Both the position numbers and the translations under genes were made by a program. The notes beneath the pieces were generated by a model, which saw nothing but the letters and a program-made list of their open reading frames with translations, was not told the origin of the DNA and made no database searches. This document shows, piece after piece, positions 1 to 7,588 of a stretch of DNA of 64,000 bases. Source of the stretch: Anthocerotibacter panamensis C109. Its GTDB lineage: Bacteria; Cyanobacteriota; Cyanobacteriia; Gloeobacterales; Anthocerotibacteraceae. The stretch's first letter is position 1, and each line of letters begins with the position of its first letter. The DNA lies in NCBI RefSeq assembly GCF_018389385.1, contig NZ_CP062698.1, positions 1,491,501 through 1,555,500 on the forward strand, in the 5' to 3' direction.

Positions 1-2268
1 AAAAGCGGAATCTCGACGATAGTTTGGGTCAGTCGTTGGTAAAGCTTTCTTAGCTGCTAGATTTTCATCAATGAGAAAAGTACCAACATTCTGATAGTTC
101 TCTTGACTAAAGTTAGCTTGTAGATTTTCTGGCACAAAATGCTTTTTAAGGCTTGTATCGAAGCGGGTTTGGGCAATATTATTATAGGCGAGTTGTAGAA
201 AATTATTGGTTTCTGGCGTGAAATAATAGGTCGGATAAAAATAAAGGTAGCGATATTTCCCATCCTCAAAAGACTTACCCACAGCCTGAGTTTGGTTCAT
301 CAGGATTTGTCTTAGCATCATTTCTAAGCCAGCAATGCTAGAGATATTACGTTTGGCATTTGATCCGTTGAGCATTTGTTTATTAGTGTAGACCTGTGGC
401 GTAAATAGCACGGCTGATTCCATCTGTTCAGTAACAGTGTAGGCAGAGTGAGAAATTGAGCATATCAGTTGTTTCTCCCGACCAGTTTTCTTTGCAGCAA
501 GATAACTAGATAATTCGTTAAGAAACGTTTGACTTGAGGCCGTAGAAGAGTTGGTATGAATGGGAAGCATCACGACTGTTTTTACCCATTCACGCAAGTC
601 ATTCCAGCCGTCTGCTAAGGAGTATTGAGCAAGGAGAGGTTTAATCAAACTAGCTGTCAAGTCAATTAACTGTCCGGCTGCAAGACGAATATTGTCTATA
701 CCAGGAAACCGTTGTAAATATCTCGCTGCGAGGAAATACCATTCATAGGGTACGCCACCTGTATTACCTGTCAATTTATTATCTTTAAGACTTTCATTAA
801 TTCGCTGAATCGCTCGAACAGCAGGTAAGTATTCAGTTAACTCCCATTTTTTAATCACTTCCTGAACGATGTCAAGGTGTGGAAGTTCTGGGAGGTTTTT
901 GTTTTTCTTGCGAGCTTCTTGGAGTTTGAGTAATTTTTCTCCCCAAATTTTGCGCGTTACTAAATCACCAAATTCGGCAAGTTGATCAATTCGAGAGTCA
1001 TCAGCAAAAGCAAAGTTTAAATCAGCCGGTAGCACCCCTAGCTGTTGGAAGCGCACCAGATTATCGCTGCGACTCTTTGCCACAGAATCTTTTTGGGGAT
1101 TGAGGATACGTAAAGTTGCACTCAGACCCACCTCCATCAATTGTGTGTCATCAAAGAAGAGTGTGTAATAGTCGGCATACTTCATGCCTTTTCCATCTCG
1201 ACCAAAACCTGTTTGCTTTCTATTTAATTCTCCAGCACAAAGATTTTTAATATTATCAATAACTCGTTCAGGAATGTCTGATACAGATATTAAAGGAGCA
1301 TCTTTAGTGACTAGATAGATCACTCCTGTAGGTAAATAGAGCAAAGGCTTATAGTATTTGCAATCATCAGTATTCAGTGCAGTGTGAGCTTCCATCACAG
1401 CATTGTTGACTACATTTGTTAAGACTCCTCGATTTTCAGAAATAGCATGGTAGGTAAATTTTAGTTGTCCATCACTAAGGCCATGCAGTAGGTCTCTAAG
1501 ACGAGCATTCTCACTATCATGAGGATGTTTAATGATCGAAGCTAAAGAGTCTGCAAGACAAGTTAACTCTGAGAGAGTACGCAAAACCTTATCATTACTG
1601 ATTTTAGGCTGTAAGCCGTAAGTTGAGAAATTCCAATTGGTATCCCAACGCCGTTGGGCATTTGCCGCCATACAGAGCAAGTCGTCTAAATATTCACGAT
1701 ATATAGTAGGATTACCAGGATTAATGAAGGTATCTAGTCCCAATTCCTGGATTTTGATTTCAATGATTTTCCGTTGTTCGCCTAGAGGAAGTTTTCGAGC
1801 ATCATCAGAGACATCAGGAAATTTCTCAAAGTCATGAAGAATAAAAGCTGCTAACATAAGCCGCCGCTCCTGTGCCCGAACTACTCGGCGCACTGTAGTA
1901 TCCATTTTTTCTAACTGTTGTTCTATCAAATTAGCAGGGAAAATTCCATTTAGTAAGTGCGTATTCAAGCTCTGGTCAGCGGCATTATCCCGCCGCACTT
2001 GAATTCCCTGACGATCTAGATTTTCAAAAAACTCTCCGCCCTTCGCCGTATGTCCAATTGCTATCCTTAGAAGATTGGGTAATACATAAACTGCAAAATC
2101 CCCCATCACTTTATCGCCAGGGTTAGCCTTCTCAATAGCTGCTCGTAATAATTTGAGCGTGAGTAATTCCTTGGGTAGTTCATCCGCTACCCGGTTAGCA
2201 GTCTCTTCCTGCTCGGCGTCTTCACTATTTAGCAGGTCATCAATGTTTAGCTGCTTGATATCAGTCAT
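1..2268 (-). CDS. cas10d: Type I-D CRISPR-associated protein Cas10d/Csc3, partial (C-terminus beyond left edge)
   Basis: This is the large subunit of a type I-D Cascade complex, which binds crRNA and target DNA. The frame is open from an ATG at 2268 to base 1 (756 codons) without a stop, so the C-terminal part lies outside the window. An HD nuclease motif, LHDFEKF, sits at residues 144-150, with an upstream His in NTHLLNG near 104. In type I-D the HD nuclease is carried by Cas10d rather than Cas3, and the HD-less cas3 upstream agrees with that. The start has a GGGAGG ribosome site and overlaps the stop of the preceding ORF by 8 bases (ATGACTGA), so translation is probably coupled. Csc2, Csc1, Cas6 and the adaptation genes would be expected further left. 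Confidence 0.88.
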   Translation of the reverse strand, partial: MTDIKQLNIDDLLNSEDAEQEETANRVADELPKELLTLKLLRAAIEKANPGDKVMGDFAVYVLPNLLRIAIGHTAKGGEFFENLDRQGIQVRRDNAADQSLNTHLLNGIFPANLIEQQLEKMDTTVRRVVRAQERRLMLAAFILHDFEKFPDVSDDARKLPLGEQRKIIEIKIQELGLDTFINPGNPTIYREYLDDLLCMAANAQRRWDTNWNFSTYGLQPKISNDKVLRTLSELTCLADSLASIIKHPHDSENARLRDLLHGLSDGQLKFTYHAISENRGVLTNVVNNAVMEAHTALNTDDCKYYKPLLYLPTGVIYLVTKDAPLISVSDIPERVIDNIKNLCAGELNRKQTGFGRDGKGMKYADYYTLFFDDTQLMEVGLSATLRILNPQKDSVAKSRSDNLVRFQQLGVLPADLNFAFADDSRIDQLAEFGDLVTRKIWGEKLLKLQEARKKNKNLPELPHLDIVQEVIKKWELTEYLPAVRAIQRINESLKDNKLTGNTGGVPYEWYFLAARYLQRFPGIDNIRLAAGQLIDLTASLIKPLLAQYSLADGWNDLREWVKTVVMLPIHTNSSTASSQTFLNELSSYLAAKKTGREKQLICSISHSAYTVTEQMESAVLFTPQVYTNKQMLNGSNAKRNISSIAGLEMMLRQILMNQTQAVGKSFEDGKYRYLYFYPTYYFTPETNNFLQLAYNNIAQTRFDTSLKKHFVPENLQANFSQENYQNVGTFLIDENLAAKKALPTTDPNYRRDSAF

Positions 2269-2746
2269 GATCGTCCTCCCATTCTTCTATATCTGCTATC
2301 GAGTATTCGCCCGAAGAATATGGGTCTACTTGACACTGTAATTCGGAGTTTTTCTGCTCAAGCCATGCGCTTTGCTGTCGTAAGTACCGATTTTCTTCGA
2401 CTAAGCATCCGTTTTCTTCGATTAAGCGCTCATTCTCCTTGAGGATAGTCTTGAATCTGAACCCCAAGCATCTCGGACAGCCAAGAATTTGGGCTTCCAT
2501 TTCAAAAGTTTTCGCAGCCACAATTCGTCTCAGTGGGGACAAGCCCACAGTAGCATAAGCCCTGGATTTTTTACAAGGTATGTCATGACCCTTTGTTGAA
2601 GTGTTTGATGAGTTTCTCCAATTTCCTGTAAAGTGAACGGAGGGGAGAGAAGACTCAGATTCAATGATTTCCCTATCAGGGATTGAAAAATGACCTACCT
2701 TGTAATCGGTCAAACTCTCTCCCCGCAATAATCTCAACATATCCAT
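2261..2746 (-). CDS. Hypothetical coiled-coil protein between cas3 and cas10d
   Basis: This 161-residue ORF has no function I recognise. Its ATG overlaps the end of cas3 by 13 bases, lies behind a GGAGGAG ribosome site, and its stop overlaps the cas10d start, so it reads as a genuine operon member. The first ~100 residues are polar and low in recognisable structure, with a CPRC motif near residue 90. Residues ~100-140 form a heptad-rich coiled coil with phrases such as ENERLIEEN and EENRYLRQQ. The tail is acidic (IEEWEDDHD). The coding sequence contains a solitary CRISPR-repeat-like stretch at 2670-2688, translated as FSIPDRE. It could be a Cas accessory factor, a cas regulator, or an ORF grown over a degenerate repeat. 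It is not a standard type I-D gene in my knowledge. Confidence 0.55.
   Translation of the reverse strand: MDMLRLLRGESLTDYKVGHFSIPDREIIESESSLPSVHFTGNWRNSSNTSTKGHDIPCKKSRAYATVGLSPLRRIVAAKTFEMEAQILGCPRCLGFRFKTILKENERLIEENGCLVEENRYLRQQSAWLEQKNSELQCQVDPYSSGEYSIADIEEWEDDHD
2670..2688 (+). repeat. Solitary CRISPR-repeat-like sequence
   Basis: The 19 bases TCCCTATCAGGGATTGAAA match, from memory, the 3' half of a very common cyanobacterial CRISPR repeat that ends ATCCCTATCAGGGATTGAAAC. They contain its 5-bp stem with a 3-base loop (TCCCT/AGGGA) and an ATTGAAA handle. The upstream half is degenerate and no second exact copy lies one repeat-spacer unit away. It points opposite to the cas operon and lies inside the small ORF between cas3 and cas10d. 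It may be an array relic, a precursor of a crRNA-like regulatory RNA, or chance. Confidence 0.45.
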
Positions 2747-4905
2747 GACGCTCCTCCTTCCTGCTTAAGCCGATAGGAGAGGGTATCAAGGAGCAGAGCG
2801 GCTTGACCAAAGGCGATACTGTAAGGTGTACTGCCATAGGGCTCGTTGGCTAAGGGGTAAAGCTGGAAGTGCATTGGTAATTGAAGTTGGGCACGGACCT
2901 CAGCGACTGGGCGCAGGACAAGGAAGCAGACAAAATAGTGTCGCTGGAGACGGTCATTGAGGGTATTAATCCAAGGATTTCCCGGTTGCCAGACCCGTAA
3001 CCCCGATAGGATCTGCACCTTCCAGCGTTGGGCAGTGCTGACGATATCCCCAGAGTACAGAAATTTCCAGTCTAGCCGCTCCTTCCGATAGCGTTTAAGC
3101 TTTACAAAGAGTAGTGAATTCTTAAAACGTCCCTTTGCAATGGGCTGTCCAGTTTTTTCCTCACTAACCTTAAGGAGTCGCATAAATTCTGCTTCCGTGA
3201 TCGGTTCAGTTTCTAAATTGCTGAGAATTCCCGGTAACTCATAGGACTTGAATCGCTCTTCTGAAGATGTCTCTGTCAGATCATAGATTCCGCATTGTAA
3301 CGGACTTGTCCCCCGAAAACTGATTGCATCCTCAGCAATAGGATTTCCGGCTTTACCACCAGAAATTTCTTTCCACTGTTCCTGCCACTCTTTGCGACGC
3401 ATAAAGACGGCAGTTAATTTAGTTTTAAATACTGCTTCCGCTGCTTCCTGAAAAGCTACCTGGCTACCTGAGTAGGTTTCACGCACTGTCCGATTTTTGA
3501 GTTGTTGGTAAAGATGGAGAGATTGCACCGCACCCCAACAGTGATAATACCTTTCAAACTCATTCACCCGCCGATATTTAGCCCGTACCTGCTCATGGAA
3601 AAAAGGACGATCATAGATGCCTTCCGCCATAAGCGGAGCTTCTGGTCCTTGGAAAAGGCGTTCTGCAAAAAAGTTAGGTACTAAGGCGTAAGCTGTAAAC
3701 TGAGTAAAGGGTATCCATACCTCGGCTCGGGTGTAGCCATCGTGACGACCCAAACGCCCTAACCGCTGGATAAAGCTCCCCGCATCTGCTGACTCAAATA
3801 ACAATAAATTAATCTTAAAATCCACCCCGATATCAATGGTACTCGTCCCCAAAACTAAATCAGCTTCAAGAGACTTTTCTTTAACCGATTTACTAGAGAG
3901 CCCCGTATTCTCACTTACAGTTAAGCCCAAAGGAGCCAAAAGCTCTTGGAAATAGGGAAGAAGTCGCTTTACTGCTGCGATAGAATTAAGGATGATCGCG
4001 CCCTTGGTGCCCGGAAATTGTACGAACTGGTCTCGGATCATCGCCCCTTCTGCCCGCAACCATTCTTCTAAAGCTTTAGCTTGGAGTTGCAAAGACACAA
4101 AATGCAAATCAATTTTACGAGCTACTTGTCGCCAATGCTGTTCTTCTAATTCCTGTTGAGTAACGATATTCTCAGGAAACTGATATTTCCCTTTATCATG
4201 AGGATTAATAACCTTAACTCTAAATCCTGCTTTCTCTAATAGGTTAATCAATTGTTGGTCAGGAGTCGCAGAGAGAAACAGAAATTTCTTATTCCGATTT
4301 GTATTACGAATTAATAGAAGTGTATTGATGACACCTACTATTTGAGGCGCACTAAAAACATGAAATTCATCAAAAACAAATAAATTAAAGTCTTTATCAA
4401 TTCTTCCCCAGAGCAGATCAGGGCTGTCCCCTTTACGCAAGTAAGCACCCTGATGTAAATAGTGAAATATATCAGGATTAGAAAGAAGAATTTCATGTTG
4501 TTGGGACTGAGTATTGAGAGCGGCATACTTAGGTAGACCTTCGTTCTCTGCATAAACTTCTAACTCTGGTCCACTTAATCGACTCACACGGGGCTCGCCT
4601 GTGGGCTTAAAAGTAGCAATATACTCCTTCATTTGACTTTCTTGATCACGGGCTAATTCATTCGTCGGATACATTGCCAAGACACAATAATAAGATTCAC
4701 TAAAAAAAGTTTCTAGCACAATCGTTAATGATTTCCCGTCGCCGGTCATCGCTGTGTTGATAACTACGTCTATGTTTGGATCTCGTAGGGCTTTTACTGT
4801 TTCGGTTTGATGCCAGGACAACCCTTTCCAGCCCTCGGGGAGTGTGACACCTTCGGGGAGTTCAGATGCGGAGCAGGAATAGACGGGGAGCAGATGGATG
4901 TGCAT
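2734..4905 (-). CDS. cas3: CRISPR-associated helicase Cas3, type I-D
   Basis: This superfamily 2 helicase unwinds target DNA after Cascade binding. The 723 residues show Walker A TGDGKS at 54-59, motif II DEFH at 179-182, motif III SATPD at 212-216 and motif VI QRLGRLGR at 380-387. There is no HD nuclease domain at the N-terminus, as in the cyanobacterial type I-D form where that activity sits on Cas10d. The gene is the first of the visible operon, followed with overlaps by a small coiled-coil ORF and cas10d. Codon use is A+T-rich compared with the housekeeping genes to the right, consistent with a transferred defence locus. The promoter should lie in 4906-5328. Confidence 0.9.
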   Translation of the reverse strand: MHIHLLPVYSCSASELPEGVTLPEGWKGLSWHQTETVKALRDPNIDVVINTAMTGDGKSLTIVLETFFSESYYCVLAMYPTNELARDQESQMKEYIATFKPTGEPRVSRLSGPELEVYAENEGLPKYAALNTQSQQHEILLSNPDIFHYLHQGAYLRKGDSPDLLWGRIDKDFNLFVFDEFHVFSAPQIVGVINTLLLIRNTNRNKKFLFLSATPDQQLINLLEKAGFRVKVINPHDKGKYQFPENIVTQQELEEQHWRQVARKIDLHFVSLQLQAKALEEWLRAEGAMIRDQFVQFPGTKGAIILNSIAAVKRLLPYFQELLAPLGLTVSENTGLSSKSVKEKSLEADLVLGTSTIDIGVDFKINLLLFESADAGSFIQRLGRLGRHDGYTRAEVWIPFTQFTAYALVPNFFAERLFQGPEAPLMAEGIYDRPFFHEQVRAKYRRVNEFERYYHCWGAVQSLHLYQQLKNRTVRETYSGSQVAFQEAAEAVFKTKLTAVFMRRKEWQEQWKEISGGKAGNPIAEDAISFRGTSPLQCGIYDLTETSSEERFKSYELPGILSNLETEPITEAEFMRLLKVSEEKTGQPIAKGRFKNSLLFVKLKRYRKERLDWKFLYSGDIVSTAQRWKVQILSGLRVWQPGNPWINTLNDRLQRHYFVCFLVLRPVAEVRAQLQLPMHFQLYPLANEPYGSTPYSIAFGQAALLLDTLSYRLKQEGGASWIC

Positions 4906-5328
4906 CGGTGTGAAGATTCAACGTAGTCAGCAGTCTAAGCGCTTCTTCCTTAGGATAAGTGGCTTGATAGTTTAGTTGATGTAATTTCTGTGAAGATAGA
5001 GCGCTCTACACTCCATATTTTTACTCTATAGTGATTTAAAAATGAACAAGGTTCTTTGTCTCTGGTTGGATAGGAAAGAATCCTACGGTCCAGTCAAGCT
5101 TTCCACATAGCAGTTAAGACGCTGGAGATACTGTGGGCCAATGGCTACGTAGACGATGCGCAGGTCGATTTCGTGGCCCATGTCCTAGCCGGTCGAAGGC
5201 CATAGTACGGCCCAGTGAAGTACTCTTTGGTCAATCAGCGCGTGATGCACTTCAGATTTGAAGGAGCGACCTGCCCAAAAACCAAGGGATAGGGATATAT
5301 TTGGATGTATCAAATACGACATACTCCC
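4906..5328. other. Intergenic region between divergent cas3 and leuC
   Basis: About 420 bases separate the divergent starts and must hold both promoters. A 12-bp perfect palindrome lies at 4997-5008. The plus-strand frame 5074-5202 is open for 43 codons between two TAG stops and ends with a protein-like phrase (KTLEILWANGYVDDAQ), but it has no start codon. It may be the C-terminal relic of a lost gene. No RNA gene or CRISPR repeat array is visible. Confidence 0.4.
4997..5008. promoter_or_regulatory. Perfect 12-bp palindrome upstream of cas3, possible operator
   Basis: TAGAGCGCTCTA is a perfect inverted repeat about 90 bases upstream of the cas3 start and about 320 bases upstream of leuC. It could be bound by a dimeric regulator, but no regulator gene is adjacent and no second copy was seen nearby. 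Confidence 0.25.
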
Positions 5329-6681
5329 ATGGCCCAGAACCTTACTCAAAAAATCCTGGCTCGACACAGCGGTCGTACCCAAGTAGCCCCCGGCGATAAT
5401 ATCTGGGTGAATGTGGATGTCCTGATGACCCACGACGTATGTGGACCGGGGACCATGGGCGTCTTCAAGAAAGAATGCGGGGCTGATGCCAAAGTTTGGG
5501 ACCCGGAGCGGATTGTCATTATTCCTGACCACTACATCTTTACCACCGACCGCAGGGCCAACCGCAACGTCGATATTTTGCGTAGCTTCGTCAAGGAACA
5601 GGGCATTCGCCACTTCTATGATGTCATTGACGACCCTGAAGGGACTTGGCAGTATGACCCACAAGGCGGCAGGCAGTTTGGCTCTAAATATGCTGGAGTC
5701 TGTCATATTGCTCTAGCCCAAGGGGGACATACCCGTCCTGGAGAAGTGCTCGTTGGGACTGATTCTCATACCTGCAATGCCGGGGCATTTGGGGAGTTTG
5801 CCACGGGGATTGGCAACACCGATGCGGGCTTTGTGATGGCGACGGGGAAGATTTTGCTCAAAGTCCCCGAGGCAATGCGCTTTGATTTTGACGGCGCAAT
5901 CCCTCCTTATCTGTTGGCGAAAGACCTGATTCTCTGGGTGATTGGCGATATCTCGGTCTCCGGGGCGACCTACCGAACGATGGAATTTGGCGGTGAGGCT
6001 GTCGAGCGGATGTCCATGGAGGAGCGCATGGTTCTCACTAATATGGTCATTGAGGCGGGCGGTAAAAATGGCGTCATCGCCCCGGACAAGACCACTTTGG
6101 ACTATGTGAATCAGCGCACCCAAAAGCCCTATGAGTCCGTCTACAGCGATGCGAACGCACCCTATGTCTTCAAGAAGCGCTATGACACCATGAGCCTCGA
6201 ACCTGTCGTCGCCCGCCCCCACAGCCCCGACAATCGCGCCCTCGCCCGCGAATGTCAGGAGGTAAAAATTGACCGTGCCTATATCGGGTCGTGCACCGGG
6301 GGCAAGATTGAGGACTTCATCCATGCGGCTCAAGTCTTGAAAGGACAGGCGGTGCGCGTGCCGACTTATCTCGTCCCGGCTACCCGCGAAGTCTATCAGG
6401 GCCTCTTCACTGAGACCCTTGACGGTAAAACCCTGTCTGATATCTTTTTTGAATCCGGCTGCCTCAATCCCGCTGACCCCTCCTGCGCCGCTTGTCTGGG
6501 TGGTCCCCAAGACACGTTTGGCAGACTCAACACCCCTGAAGTCTGTATCTCCACTACCAACCGCAACTTCCCAGGGCGTATGGGAGATAAGCGCGCTCAG
6601 GTCTATCTGGCTTCGCCTTACACGGTGGCAGCTTCGGCTATTCGGGGCTATATCACCGATCCCCGCGAATTCCTCCACTAG
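5329..6681 (+). CDS. leuC: 3-isopropylmalate dehydratase large subunit (archaeal-type LeuC)
   Basis: This aconitase-family Fe-S enzyme isomerises 2- to 3-isopropylmalate in leucine biosynthesis, working with a small subunit LeuD that is not encoded nearby. Cluster ligands are seen in IGSCTGG and in SCAACLGG, followed by the signature [29 protein letters not shown] is the active-site strand. The layout and the [11 protein letters not shown] start resemble the shorter archaeal/thermophile LeuC (homoaconitase-like) rather than the longer E. coli-like form I would expect in cyanobacteria. I chose the ATG at 5329 because family members begin at this point; an in-frame ATG at 5305 behind an AGGGAT site would add eight residues. 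folD follows after 2 bases, so the two are probably co-transcribed. Confidence 0.85.
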   Translation: MAQNLTQKILARHSGRTQVAPGDNIWVNVDVLMTHDVCGPGTMGVFKKECGADAKVWDPERIVIIPDHYIFTTDRRANRNVDILRSFVKEQGIRHFYDVIDDPEGTWQYDPQGGRQFGSKYAGVCHIALAQGGHTRPGEVLVGTDSHTCNAGAFGEFATGIGNTDAGFVMATGKILLKVPEAMRFDFDGAIPPYLLAKDLILWVIGDISVSGATYRTMEFGGEAVERMSMEERMVLTNMVIEAGGKNGVIAPDKTTLDYVNQRTQKPYESVYSDANAPYVFKKRYDTMSLEPVVARPHSPDNRALARECQEVKIDRAYIGSCTGGKIEDFIHAAQVLKGQAVRVPTYLVPATREVYQGLFTETLDGKTLSDIFFESGCLNPADPSCAACLGGPQDTFGRLNTPEVCISTTNRNFPGRMGDKRAQVYLASPYTVAASAIRGYITDPREFLH

Positions 6682-6683
6682 GG

Positions 6684-7565
6684 GTGGTCGCTGTGGGTGC
6701 CCAGATTATCGACGGTAAGGCGACCGCCCAACGGATTCAGACCGAGTTGGCGCAACAGGTTTCCCGATGGGCAGCAAAGGTTGGGCGGGCTCCGGGGCTG
6801 GCGGTGATCTTAGTCGGGGACAATCCGGCTAGTGCTGCTTATGTCCGGGGAAAAGAACGAGCCTGTCAAAAAGTTGGCATGGTTTCCTTTGGGCATCATC
6901 TGCCTGCCGATACGAGCCAGCAAAGCCTGGAAACCCTGATTCACCAGCTCAACCAAGACCCGGAAGTGGACGGTATCCTGCTGCAACTCCCGGTTCCACC
7001 CCATCTAGACGAGAACACACTACTCAACCTCATCGACCCTGACAAGGACGTAGATGGCCTGCATCCGGTCAATCTAGGCCGTCTGGTACGCTCGGAGCCC
7101 GGGTTACGCAGTTGTACCCCCGCTGGAGTGATGAGGCTGTTGGCGGACCTGCCCATCCGTTTGGAAGGGAAGTATGCTGTCGTCGTGGGTCGCTCCAAAC
7201 TTGTGGGTAAGCCCCTCGCGCTTCTTCTTTTAGAACAAAACTGCACCGTGACTATCGCCCACTCGCGCACTCCAGAACTAGCAACGCTCACCCGGCAAGC
7301 GGATATCCTGGTCGCAGCGGCGGGGCGTCCCGAACTGATTACCGCAGAAATGGTCAAGCCCGGAGCCATTGTCATTGATGTGGGCATCAACCGGGTAACA
7401 GACGACAACGGGAACAATCACCTCGTCGGAGATGTGGACTTTGCGCGCGTGCTGCCGGTGGCGAGTCACCTTACGCCGGTACCGGGTGGGGTTGGGCCGA
7501 TGACAGTTACCCTGCTGCTAGAGAATACGTTCCGTAGTTTTTGCCGCCGGGTTGGGGAGCCCTGA
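6684..7565 (+). CDS. folD: Bifunctional methylenetetrahydrofolate dehydrogenase/cyclohydrolase
   Basis: FolD interconverts 5,10-methylene-, methenyl- and 10-formyl-tetrahydrofolate, using NADP, to feed purine and formyl-Met synthesis. The 293 residues have normal family length. The catalytic Tyr/Lys pair is in [24 protein letters not shown] and the conserved SCTPAGV follow, then the nucleotide-binding [13 protein letters not shown] and the C-terminal signature [10 protein letters not shown]. The start is a GTG 2 bases after the leuC stop; a second in-frame GTG at 6693 is possible. The gene converges on chlH, leaving only 23 bases between the stops. Confidence 0.95.
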   Translation: MVAVGAQIIDGKATAQRIQTELAQQVSRWAAKVGRAPGLAVILVGDNPASAAYVRGKERACQKVGMVSFGHHLPADTSQQSLETLIHQLNQDPEVDGILLQLPVPPHLDENTLLNLIDPDKDVDGLHPVNLGRLVRSEPGLRSCTPAGVMRLLADLPIRLEGKYAVVVGRSKLVGKPLALLLLEQNCTVTIAHSRTPELATLTRQADILVAAAGRPELITAEMVKPGAIVIDVGINRVTDDNGNNHLVGDVDFARVLPVASHLTPVPGGVGPMTVTLLLENTFRSFCRRVGEP

Positions 7566-7588
7566 TTGAGCTTGCTTGTAGTTGGGGG

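Noticed and set aside
2505-2545. A second CRISPR-repeat-like stretch on the minus strand (GTCCCCACT ... GAAAAC) in the cas-operon ORF
   Set aside because: Only the two ends resemble a remembered cyanobacterial repeat; the middle does not align, and its type differs from that of the sequence at 2670.
5036-5056. Possible target of a crRNA-like RNA in the cas3 promoter: AAAAATGA shared with the sequence after the solitary repeat
   Set aside because: Matching stops after eight A-rich bases and the flanking sequence does not fit the GTN-type PAM known for type I-D.
5713-6678. 321-codon minus-strand open frame opposite leuC
   Set aside because: It is the complement of a well-supported leuC; its translation shows no family motifs.
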